This document shows, in pieces, positions 6,757-13,719 of a DNA stretch of 14,453 bases. The notes beneath the pieces were generated by a model, which worked only from the letters and a program-made list of their open reading frames with translations, did no database searches and was not told the DNA's origin. Made by a program: the position numbers and the translations under genes. Origin of the DNA: Epsilonproteobacteria bacterium UBA6211 (GTDB taxonomy: Bacteria > Campylobacterota > Campylobacteria > Campylobacterales > Arcobacteraceae); NCBI GenBank assembly GCA_002421845.1, contig DISL01000021.1, positions 1-14,453 of the forward strand, given 5' to 3'. How positions within the stretch are numbered: the stretch's first letter is position 1; each line of letters begins with the position of its first letter.

Positions 6757-8571
6757 ATGTTAAATTCACTACACGTAGGTCAGAGTGGGTTGAATGCCGC
6801 TAGAACTGTGGTTGAAAATACAATGAATAATATTGCCAATGAAAATACTCCCGGATATAAAAAAAGAGTTGTTTCTATAAGCGAGCTTGCTCATGTTGAT
6901 TCAAGAATATATGGACGTGGGGTAAGTGTTGATGAGAGTTTTCGTATCACTGATCAGTATGTTTTCAATAACCTCCTAAAAGAACAGGCAAAAGAAGCCA
7001 ACTTAAAAGAACTATCTTCTATGTTAGCAGATGTTGAGTCTGTATTTTTTGAAGGTAGTGAAAGTGGTTTGTCAAATGACCTAAATGGGTTTTTCCAAGC
7101 CATAGAAGATTTGAGAGCAAATCCAAATAATGAAATAGCAAGAAATCATCTTTTAAATACATCAAAAATTTTAGTTGATGATATGAAAAACATTTATACC
7201 GGTATAGAAGATAAAGCACAAGCTACAAAAAATGAGATATATGAAAATGTAAATAGGATAAATGAGATTTTACAAGATATAGGTTCATTAAATGAACAGA
7301 TAAATAAACGTCTTGTCCAACCTAATGATTTACTAGATAAAAGAGATCAGTTAGAGTCTGAACTTGCTCAATATATAGATATAGAAGTAGATAGAAGAAA
7401 CGACTATGAACTAAAAATAGGTGGCATGGTAGCAGTTAGGTACAGTACTAATATTCATAGTTTATCCGTGGTTGAGGAGTATATTCCTCAACAAGATTTT
7501 TATACAAACCCTGATAGAACTGATAAAATAAATGCTTCTGTGGGCGATACCGTTACTTATAAATTTGATAATTTAGGTATATCGGTATCTGTTAACCTAG
7601 ACGGTAGTGAAACTATAGACTTTGGAACAGGTCCTGTAACCATTGATGATACAAATTATATACGTGCTTTAGCATACAAAATAAACTCTATGGAAGAATT
7701 ACAAGGTAATATTAGGGCATATAACGGTATAGATACTGAATATATGGATGTAAATACTCTTTTAAATGATACGTCAGCTGATAACTTTTTGATGATAAAA
7801 GCTGTAGTAAATGGAGAAGAAGGGAAATTTAGCGGAAGGGTTATTGTTACTGACCCATCAGGCAATCCTTCAGAGGTTGGCATCAATACAACAAGAAGTA
7901 TAAAGGCTTCAGATGATATACATCTTGAAATATTTGATAAGGAACTAACAATATCAAGCGGTAGTCTAAAAGCGATGACTGATAATTTAACTACAAATTC
8001 AGGTAATAACAAATTTGCAGACTACAAAGATATGTTAGATAGCTTCGCTGCTACATTGGTGGATGTAACATCAAGTTTTCTTAGAGATGCTAGTGGTAGT
8101 TATACATTTGGACAAAAAGCTGTTGATTTAACTAATACATCGACACTTACAATAAAAGATGTTGGATTATTTACCGGTTCAAACGTAAGAAGTCTTGCAT
8201 TTAATAAAGATGCCGTTACAGGTCTTACACAAGAAAAATTAGATTACCTAGCACAAATTCAATGGAAAACTGATATAAGATTTGACGGTAAAGCTCAAGA
8301 TGGAAATACCGGTGTGGGTACTTCGTTTTCAAAGTTTTATCAGACAATACAAGTTAGGGTTTCCGGAGATAAAGAGGGTGTGGATTTTATGTACAAAACA
8401 CAACAAGCAGTAAGTGAGTCACTAAAAAGTAGTTATGACCAACTAACAAAAGTTGATAAAGATGAGGAGATGATAAATCTAATCAAATTTCAAGCTGCTT
8501 ATGAGGCAAATGCAAAAATAATAACTACCGTTGATGAGATGATACAAACTATTCTTGGATTAAAAAGATAA
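6757..8571 (+). CDS. flgK: Hook-filament junction protein FlgK (HAP1)
   Basis: FlgK is exported through the flagellar type III channel and forms the first junction ring between hook and filament. The N-terminal rod-type D0 segment includes SLHVGQSGLNAA and NNIANENTPGYKKR (residues 24-37). FFQAIEDLRANPNNEIAR is the characteristic FlgK D1 stretch, and the C-terminal D0 helix carries EEMINLIKFQAAYEANAKII and TVDEMIQTILGL. At 604 residues it has a large variable middle, as in Campylobacter FlgK and longer than in E. coli (547). There is no signal peptide, as expected for this export route. AGGAGA precedes the ATG after a 57-base gap that holds a possible promoter. fliD follows after 15 bases. Confidence 0.97.
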   Translation: MLNSLHVGQSGLNAARTVVENTMNNIANENTPGYKKRVVSISELAHVDSRIYGRGVSVDESFRITDQYVFNNLLKEQAKEANLKELSSMLADVESVFFEGSESGLSNDLNGFFQAIEDLRANPNNEIARNHLLNTSKILVDDMKNIYTGIEDKAQATKNEIYENVNRINEILQDIGSLNEQINKRLVQPNDLLDKRDQLESELAQYIDIEVDRRNDYELKIGGMVAVRYSTNIHSLSVVEEYIPQQDFYTNPDRTDKINASVGDTVTYKFDNLGISVSVNLDGSETIDFGTGPVTIDDTNYIRALAYKINSMEELQGNIRAYNGIDTEYMDVNTLLNDTSADNFLMIKAVVNGEEGKFSGRVIVTDPSGNPSEVGINTTRSIKASDDIHLEIFDKELTISSGSLKAMTDNLTTNSGNNKFADYKDMLDSFAATLVDVTSSFLRDASGSYTFGQKAVDLTNTSTLTIKDVGLFTGSNVRSLAFNKDAVTGLTQEKLDYLAQIQWKTDIRFDGKAQDGNTGVGTSFSKFYQTIQVRVSGDKEGVDFMYKTQQAVSESLKSSYDQLTKVDKDEEMINLIKFQAAYEANAKIITTVDEMIQTILGLKR

Positions 8572-8586
8572 TAAAGGAGGTGTGAC

Positions 8587-9933
8587 ATGGCTACAGGTAT
8601 ATTAGGATTAGGTACTAGCGGTTCGGCAGGACTAAGTCAAGAACTTATCGATAAACTAAAAGATGCAGAAAAAAAAGCCAAAGTTGAGCCTATTGAAACA
8701 AAACTTGAAACATGGGATAAAGAGCTTGAAAAATTCGGTGAAATAGAAGCGAAAATTAATGAACTTTTTGCTTCGGTTAAAACTCTTGATTTATTTAATA
8801 GTACGGGAACCAATGCTTTTGAACAAATAGTTGCAAATACAAGCGGTACAAGTGCTATGTTTGAAGCTGTTGATACATCATTGTTAACAGAGGGTACAAC
8901 AACTATAGATGTAACACAACTTGCAAAAAGAGATGTGTATCAAACTGGTACTTTTGCAAGTGCATCTGCTACCATTTCATCTGATACGAATGATAAAATA
9001 TCTATCTCGGTGGGCGGTGCAACGGCTGTCGAATTTTCTTTAAACCAAAGTTATACGGATCTAGCAAAAGCAATCAATGATACAGCAGGATTAAGTGCAA
9101 ATATAGAAAAAGTTGGTGATAGTAGTTATAGAATAATTATAAAAAGTACAGATTCAGGAACTGCAAATGCACTTACAATAACTCCAATCGGTACGGATTT
9201 ATTAGGATTATCAACACCTGCTAATCATGTCCAGACTGCACAAAATATGAAAGCCACAGTAGATGGAGTTGGCTATGACGTATCATCAAATACAATAACT
9301 ATACAAAGTGGGCTTAACGTAACAGCCGTAGCATTAGGAACATCAACCATAAATATAGAAAAAGATAATACTGCAATAGCTCCGGCATTACAAGAATTTG
9401 TCACAAAATACAACGAACTTGTAGATATGGTTGACGGTGAACTTTTTAATGCAGATACACCTTTGAAAGATTTGTCAAGTATGAGGATGATTTTAAGCAC
9501 TATAAAAGATACGTTCTTTGGAGGATATGGTGCAAGTGGAGATTTGAGGGTATTTAATTATGGGTTTGAGCTTGATAAAACAGGTAAAATGTCTATAGAT
9601 AGCAAAAAGTTAGGAGATGCAGTACTGAATAACTTGGATGATTTAAAATCACTGTTTATCGGAACAGCCGAAAATAAAGGTCTTGGTACTTTACTAAAAG
9701 AGAAAATAGATGAAATGAAATTTAGTGATGGTCTTTTAAGTCTTTACGGTGACGGTATGACAAAAAGAAAAGAGACTTTAGAAGCTGATAAAACAAAAGC
9801 AACCGAGCAAATAGATGCTAGATATTTACAACTTGCTCAACAATTTGCCGCATATACGGCTATTATTTCACAAATGGAAAATTCATTTAGCGGATTAAAA
9901 ATGATGATTCAGCAGTCAACATCAGGTAACTGA
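8587..9933 (+). CDS. fliD: Flagellar filament cap protein FliD (HAP2)
   Basis: FliD caps the filament tip and promotes flagellin insertion. The N-terminal region has GLGTSGSAGLSQELIDKLKD and a heptad stretch to about residue 75, typical of FliD_N. The C-terminal domain holds DKTGKMSIDSKKLGDAVLNN and LKSLFIGTAENKGLG. The terminal coiled coil (about 395-448) includes RYLQLAQQFAAYTAIISQME, the classic FliD end. At 448 residues it is close to E. coli FliD (468) and much shorter than Campylobacter jejuni FliD (about 640), so it lacks a large surface insertion. The ribosome site AAGGAGGTG, six bases before ATG, is the strongest in the window and suggests high expression. Tandem stops (TGA TAA) end it. 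Confidence 0.96.
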   Translation: MATGILGLGTSGSAGLSQELIDKLKDAEKKAKVEPIETKLETWDKELEKFGEIEAKINELFASVKTLDLFNSTGTNAFEQIVANTSGTSAMFEAVDTSLLTEGTTTIDVTQLAKRDVYQTGTFASASATISSDTNDKISISVGGATAVEFSLNQSYTDLAKAINDTAGLSANIEKVGDSSYRIIIKSTDSGTANALTITPIGTDLLGLSTPANHVQTAQNMKATVDGVGYDVSSNTITIQSGLNVTAVALGTSTINIEKDNTAIAPALQEFVTKYNELVDMVDGELFNADTPLKDLSSMRMILSTIKDTFFGGYGASGDLRVFNYGFELDKTGKMSIDSKKLGDAVLNNLDDLKSLFIGTAENKGLGTLLKEKIDEMKFSDGLLSLYGDGMTKRKETLEADKTKATEQIDARYLQLAQQFAAYTAIISQMENSFSGLKMMIQQSTSGN

Positions 9934-9964
9934 TAAACTTTGAATTTGTTATTTAGATTTTTTA

Positions 9965-9973
9965 TGGTAAAAT
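9965..9973 (+). promoter_or_regulatory. Putative fliS promoter, extended -10
   Basis: TG-G-TAAAAT is an extended -10 box preceded by a run of T bases, 30 bases before the fliS ATG. The 70-base gap between fliD and fliS is the longest within the flagellar run and contains no convincing terminator hairpin. fliS may thus be read both from upstream and from its own promoter. Confidence 0.4.
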
Positions 9974-10003
9974 AAACTTCAATGAAAACGATAGGGATAA
10001 AAA

Positions 10004-10360
10004 ATGGGAATAGATGCTTATAATCAACAAAATGCTATGACTGATGATCCGTATATGTTGATTTTGAAGTTGTATGAAGGATTACTTAAATATCTATCTT
10101 TTGCTAAAAGTGCTATAGAAGAGGGTGATATTGAAAAAAAATTCAAATACATCAACAAATCAATAGCAATATTTGATGAGCTTAGAAATGTTCTTGATTA
10201 TGACGGTGGAGATGTGGCTTATTACTTGGATGGATTATATTTATATCAAATTGAAACTTTATTTGGTGCAGGGATTAATAACAACTTAACTGCAATAGAT
10301 CAGGTTATGAAAGTTGTAAAAGGTCTTATTGAAGCATGGAAAGAAGAAACAGGTCTATAA
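10004..10360 (+). CDS. fliS: Flagellin export chaperone FliS
   Basis: FliS binds the C-terminal helix of newly made flagellin in the cytoplasm, prevents premature polymerisation and delivers it to the export gate. The 118-residue protein is all helical, with the family pattern IDAYNQQNAMTDDPYMLILK, LYEGLLKYL, the middle segment KFKYINKSIAIFDELRNVLD, and a C-terminal helix ending VKGLIEAWKEE. The length fits FliS. It follows fliD, the usual neighbour. Its end overlaps the next gene by 25 bases in another frame. AGGGA seven bases upstream of ATG is the ribosome site. Confidence 0.95.
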   Translation: MGIDAYNQQNAMTDDPYMLILKLYEGLLKYLSFAKSAIEEGDIEKKFKYINKSIAIFDELRNVLDYDGGDVAYYLDGLYLYQIETLFGAGINNNLTAIDQVMKVVKGLIEAWKEETGL

Positions 10361-10611
10361 AAGCTCTGAATGAGCTTGTTTATATCGACTCGCTAGACGA
10401 TGAAGAAAGGGCAATAGGTCTTTCTTCTTGGACTAAAGAGTATCTTATAGATAAAGATATATCTGACTTTGACCTTGAAAAAAGTGATTTAGAAAGACTC
10501 TCTGAATTGGTTTATAAAAACCTTCAGTTCTTAAAAAAACATAAATACGACATTGCAGAAGCTATGAACGATACCCAAAAAATCAAACAATTTATTAAAT
10601 CAAAACATTAA
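10336..10611 (+). CDS. Small helical protein in the fliT position
   Basis: This 91-residue protein is mostly charged amphipathic helix, with the segments ALNELVYIDSLDDEERAIGL, SDFDLEKSDLERLSELVYKN and DIAEAMNDTQKIKQFIKSKH, and no signal peptide or membrane segment. In many bacteria fliD, fliS and fliT are consecutive, FliT being a small helical chaperone of FliD; size and place fit, but I see no diagnostic FliT motif. The ATG at 10336 lies inside fliS, a 25-base overlap with only a weak ribosome site, so translation is probably coupled to fliS. Its TAA shares the bases TTAA with the stop of the convergent gene on the other strand. Confidence 0.72.
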   Translation: MERRNRSIKALNELVYIDSLDDEERAIGLSSWTKEYLIDKDISDFDLEKSDLERLSELVYKNLQFLKKHKYDIAEAMNDTQKIKQFIKSKH

Positions 10612-11342
10612 ATATCATTAAATTCAACTAAATGCTTTCTATACCAAAGGGGTATAAAACTTTTTTGCAATTTATCGTTTAATCTCTCTTTGATTGCTAC
10701 ACTTTCAAAAAAACTTCTCCATAGCTTTTGATATTCTAGTTCACTATCGCTATATGTCAAATCATCTATACTGGCTACATTTTCTATTTTAACTATTTGA
10801 TTTACATATACAAGGGCAATAGACCGTTGCTTGTCATATATTACGAAGTCTTGATATTTATATCTACTCACAAAATGTTGTGCTAGTAGTGGCAAGATAT
10901 TGTACTTTGGCTCAATTACTGCAAACATCTCCTTTGTGGCTAACTCTTTAAATCGTATAAAGCCTTTGTATTTATGAGCCATTTTAAATAACTCTCTTTG
11001 AATAGAATCTATAAAATATACATCTTGATTTGATATATTTAAAAGATTACTTTGCTGTTTAAATCCACCGATAATATAATTCAACAAATACATTTCATAC
11101 TCTTTGGTATCACATAAAAAAGTATGTTGTATTTTTTGTAAGAATATTTTTTCAAATTTATTTTCCAAGCCGGCATATACTCTTTTTGCTATCTCTTCAT
11201 CGCTTTGGATATAATAAACCTCATCAAATATTTGTGGACTATACTCTTTTACTATTTGTTGTGGAAATATTTTTGATGTATAGACCATATATACAATATT
11301 AAAAAACCCCACTATGCTACCGTCATAAACAAATACTTTCAA
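10608..11342 (-). CDS. DUF4130 (TIGR03915-type) partner of the radical SAM protein
   Basis: This 244-residue protein belongs to the family annotated as a probable DNA metabolism protein that accompanies a radical SAM partner. The C-terminal half carries the DUF4130 pattern: GFIRFKELATKEMFAVIEPK, YNILPLLAQHFVSRY, DFVIYDKQRSIALVY, LWRSFFESVAIKERLNDKLQ and KSFIPLWYRKHLVEF. The N-terminus (MKVFVYDGSIVGFFNIVY) is also typical. There is no signal peptide or membrane segment. The start is TTG, overlapping the TGA of the radical SAM gene by four bases. AAGGGGTG five bases upstream supports that start and tight coupling. Its biochemical activity is not established; a link to DNA modification or repair is family-level annotation. 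Confidence 0.9.
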   Translation of the reverse strand: MKVFVYDGSIVGFFNIVYMVYTSKIFPQQIVKEYSPQIFDEVYYIQSDEEIAKRVYAGLENKFEKIFLQKIQHTFLCDTKEYEMYLLNYIIGGFKQQSNLLNISNQDVYFIDSIQRELFKMAHKYKGFIRFKELATKEMFAVIEPKYNILPLLAQHFVSRYKYQDFVIYDKQRSIALVYVNQIVKIENVASIDDLTYSDSELEYQKLWRSFFESVAIKERLNDKLQKSFIPLWYRKHLVEFNDI

Positions 11343-12544
11343 AATAACACCCCTTGATAATATTTTGCATATTTTAAAGAATAATCTACCAAAAGATGGT
11401 GTATTTTGTCTGCATACAGAGGGATATCACTTGCCCTTTTATTTGCAATAATAAAATATTTTGCCCTTTTAATAGATATTTTCATATTCTTTAAATCATC
11501 CAAACCAAGTCTTTTAAATCTTCTGGCTTTTACTATCTTATCAACGGTACTTTTCCCAAAACCAGGTATTCTTATGAGCATAAACGGGTCGGCTTTGTTT
11601 ATATCTATAGGGAAAAGATGTAAGTTATTCAAAGCCCAAAAAGCTTTTGGATCAAGTTTTTCATCTAAAAAACTGTTTTCTTCATTTACTATCTCATCAT
11701 AATTAAATCCATAAAATCGCATAAGCCAATCTGCTTGATAGAGTCTATGTTCTCGCAGTAATGGAGGTTTGGTCTCTATGGATGGAAGATTTCTTGTATT
11801 GTTTACCGGAATATAAGCACTAAAATAAACCCTCTTAAGGAGTGATTGCTTATATAAATGGTTGCTAAGTCGTAATATCTCAAAATCACTCTCAGGTGTT
11901 GCACCTATGATAAGTTGCGTACTCATAGATATGGGTTTTGATTTTTCTTGTAGTGTAATATTTCTAGCCACTTGCATAGGCTGTAAAAGGGTAGTAAAGC
12001 TTTTTTGTGGAGCTAGAAGTTCCAAAGACTTTTTTGATGGTAATTCGATATTTGAACTTACTCTATTTGCAAGGGATGTGGCTTTTTGTATATAGTAAGG
12101 GTCGCTGTTTGGGATAAGTTTAAGATGTATATACCCTCCAAATCCATACTCAAACCTCAAAATCTCTAATGTTTTAATAAGGAGTTCCATAGTGTGATTT
12201 TCACTTTTTATTATACCGCTACTTAAAAAAAGCCCTTCTATATAGTTGCGTTTATAGAAGTTTATAGTTAATTGGGCTAATTCTTTTGGTGTGAAGGAGG
12301 CACGTTTAATATCATTGGATACTCTATTTATGCAGTAAGAACAATCATATATACAATAATTGGTAAATAAAACTTTAAGCAAGGATATACATCTTCCATC
12401 ACTACTGAAAGTATGACATATCCCGCCCAAAGAGCAGTTTCCTACGGTAGAACCGGTAAATCCACCGTCACTACCACTACTTGAACAACTAACATCGTAT
12501 TTAGCACTATCGCTTAGTATTGTTAACTTATCTTCTATTTTCAT
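11339..12544 (-). CDS. Radical SAM protein, putative DNA modification/repair (TIGR03916-type)
   Basis: The 401-residue protein has the radical SAM motif CIYDCSYC (Cys64, Cys68, Cys71), which binds a 4Fe-4S cluster for S-adenosylmethionine cleavage. Before it lies a second set of cysteines (Cys20, Cys37, Cys43, Cys52), within KYDVSCSSSG and GGICHTFSSDGRC, which could hold another metal site. YKRNYIEGLFLSSGI and GGYIHLKLIPNSDPY are family signatures. A helix-hairpin-helix DNA-binding segment at about 315-341 (INKADPFMLIRIPGFGKSTV and on) implies action on nucleic acid. The pairing with a DUF4130 gene is the known arrangement; the reaction is unknown. No ribosome site precedes the ATG, and a promoter box sits just upstream, suggesting a leaderless message. 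Confidence 0.93.
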   Translation of the reverse strand: MKIEDKLTILSDSAKYDVSCSSSGSDGGFTGSTVGNCSLGGICHTFSSDGRCISLLKVLFTNYCIYDCSYCINRVSNDIKRASFTPKELAQLTINFYKRNYIEGLFLSSGIIKSENHTMELLIKTLEILRFEYGFGGYIHLKLIPNSDPYYIQKATSLANRVSSNIELPSKKSLELLAPQKSFTTLLQPMQVARNITLQEKSKPISMSTQLIIGATPESDFEILRLSNHLYKQSLLKRVYFSAYIPVNNTRNLPSIETKPPLLREHRLYQADWLMRFYGFNYDEIVNEENSFLDEKLDPKAFWALNNLHLFPIDINKADPFMLIRIPGFGKSTVDKIVKARRFKRLGLDDLKNMKISIKRAKYFIIANKRASDIPLYADKIHHLLVDYSLKYAKYYQGVLF

Positions 12545-12550
12545 AGAAGA

Positions 12551-12559
12551 ATTTTAACA
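12551..12559 (-). promoter_or_regulatory. Putative leaderless promoter of the radical SAM gene
   Basis: On the minus strand this reads TG-T-TAAAAT, an extended -10 box. Only six bases (TCTTCT) separate it from the ATG at 12544, so the predicted transcription start falls on the ATG itself. There is no Shine-Dalgarno sequence, which agrees with a leaderless transcript. The same nonamer precedes flgI. Confidence 0.4.
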
Positions 12560-12580
12560 AAAATATTTTTCCTACTTTAT

Positions 12581-12603
12581 AAATATTGCAAAATGCAATA
12601 TTT
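12581..12603 (-). terminator. Hairpin after the TehA-type transporter gene
   Basis: AAATATTGCA and TGCAATATTT form a perfect ten-base-pair stem with an AAA loop (UUU on the transcript), beginning three bases past the stop codon of the minus-strand transporter gene. On that strand the stem is followed by a weak T/A stretch (TATAAAG), so termination may be incomplete. It is the only clear hairpin terminator candidate in the window. Confidence 0.55.
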
Positions 12604-12606
12604 TTA

Positions 12607-13587
12607 TTATTCTTTGATACAGATTTCTTTGTTTAATGCTGCTTTTATACTTTTATATGCAACAAATAACACTACAAAAGCCGTAATAAATACCAAGATT
12701 TGACCCAAATAAAAACTCATCAAAGAGTGTGTAAGTTCATATTTCAAAATAGTTGCCAAAGTAATAGCGGCTAAAGGGAAAGTGTATGCCCACCAAGTAA
12801 TGGCAAAAGATACTCTTGCAAACTCTTTTATCATAAAACCAAGCAATAAAGTAAAAAACAAACCTATATCATATATAAAGTATCCAAATAAATCAAGACT
12901 AAACGTTCCGCCGTTTAGTAAAGCCATTATTTTGACATACGCCAAGAAACCGACTCCCGCAGGTGCTATAAAGATAAATAGCGTAGGCAAGAATTTTGCA
13001 GGTAACTGGTGGTGGAATATTATTCTATTTAATATAATAGTAAAAAGTACAAGCCAAAAGAAGATACCTATTGAAAAGAAAAATATAGATGTTTCTAATC
13101 CTGCGTAATTAACTCCCATTATCGGAACGATTACATTTCCCACTATAGGAATAAACCAAGCAGGATTTGAATGTTCGATTGCCAAGTTATTTACAATCCA
13201 AAATCTTATTACGTATAATGTAAAGAATAGATGTAAACTAGCTCCTAAATACCATAAACCTTGCGATACGTCTTTATTAATTTCCGCAAATGCTATTGAA
13301 ATAAGTAATAAACATATTGAAAAAGCAGGGAAAAAATTTAACCTTATGGGATGATTAAACTCATTTATAACAGCTTGTTTATATTTAAAAAACTTTATTA
13401 TGTACAATGTACTAAACAATATAAAAATACCGACACCTACAAATACTCCGATAACCGACAATATATGTGGATAACCAAAAGCGTGTGAAGCTTTTTGTAA
13501 AACGATTACAAGTCCCATAATGCCCATTACTACGGCAAACAAAGGCATTGGGAAATGTGCTAACCTTGAGTCTTGATGACCTTCCAT
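12607..13587 (-). CDS. SLAC1/TehA (TDT) family anion transporter
   Basis: This 326-residue protein has about ten hydrophobic helices and belongs to the SLAC1/TehA family of anion channels and C4-dicarboxylate or tellurite-resistance related transporters in the inner membrane. Family features include the N-terminal HFPMPLFAVVMGIMGL, LWYLGASLHLFFTLYVIRFW, HSNPAWFIPIVGNVIVP, and the late segment FAITWWAYTFPLAAITLATI. The length matches TehA. The start ATG has AGGAG five bases upstream. It stands alone on the minus strand, divergent from ccoG and followed by a hairpin. The transported ion cannot be told from sequence; tellurite resistance is only a historical name for the family. Confidence 0.88.
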   Translation of the reverse strand: MEGHQDSRLAHFPMPLFAVVMGIMGLVIVLQKASHAFGYPHILSVIGVFVGVGIFILFSTLYIIKFFKYKQAVINEFNHPIRLNFFPAFSICLLLISIAFAEINKDVSQGLWYLGASLHLFFTLYVIRFWIVNNLAIEHSNPAWFIPIVGNVIVPIMGVNYAGLETSIFFFSIGIFFWLVLFTIILNRIIFHHQLPAKFLPTLFIFIAPAGVGFLAYVKIMALLNGGTFSLDLFGYFIYDIGLFFTLLLGFMIKEFARVSFAITWWAYTFPLAAITLATILKYELTHSLMSFYLGQILVFITAFVVLFVAYKSIKAALNKEICIKE

Positions 13588-13613
13588 TTGAACTCCTATT
13601 AAATATTTATGTA

Positions 13614-13619
13614 ATTATA
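13614..13619 (-). promoter_or_regulatory. Putative -10 box of the TehA-type gene
   Basis: TATAAT on the minus strand lies 26 bases before the ATG at 13587, leaving room for a leader with the AGGAG ribosome site. A second minus-strand TATAAT at 13640-13645 is farther away and is an alternative. Neither has a TG extension or clear -35. Confidence 0.35.
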
Positions 13620-13649
13620 GTTAAATATTTCTTATAACTATTATAAATA

Positions 13650-13677
13650 TTCCTTAATATATGCTACAATTAAGGAA
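13650..13677 (+). promoter_or_regulatory. Operator-like inverted repeat over the ccoG promoter
   Basis: TTCCTTAAT at 13650-13658 and ATTAAGGAA at 13669-13677 are perfect nine-base inverted arms around a ten-base spacer. TG-C-TACAAT at 13662-13670, an extended -10 box, lies across the spacer and right arm. A protein bound here would cover the promoter. The ccoG ATG is 49 bases downstream of the -10. No terminator role is likely, since no gene ends here. Confidence 0.5.
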
Positions 13678-13719
13678 AATGTAATTATAATTATAAAAGA
13701 TTATATCTAGGAGGAGTTT

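Larger units (their letters stand above)
13609..13689 (+). repeat. Direct repeats of ATGTAATTATA in the divergent region
   Basis: ATGTAATTATA occurs at 13609-13619 and again at 13679-13689, 70 bases apart. The copies flank the inverted repeat at 13650-13677 and overlap the putative transporter -10 box and the ccoG leader. They could be paired binding sites for one regulator of both genes. The sequence is AT-rich, so chance is not excluded. Confidence 0.35.

Noticed and set aside
12782..13108. Open frame on the plus strand across the transporter gene
   Set aside because: It is a shadow of the membrane protein on the minus strand, with no ribosome site or plausible protein features.
13617..13641. 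Inverted repeat ATAGTTA/TAACTAT between the transporter and ccoG
   Set aside because: The seven-base AT-rich arms are easily expected by chance here and fit no promoter or gene end better than the stronger repeat at 13650-13677.
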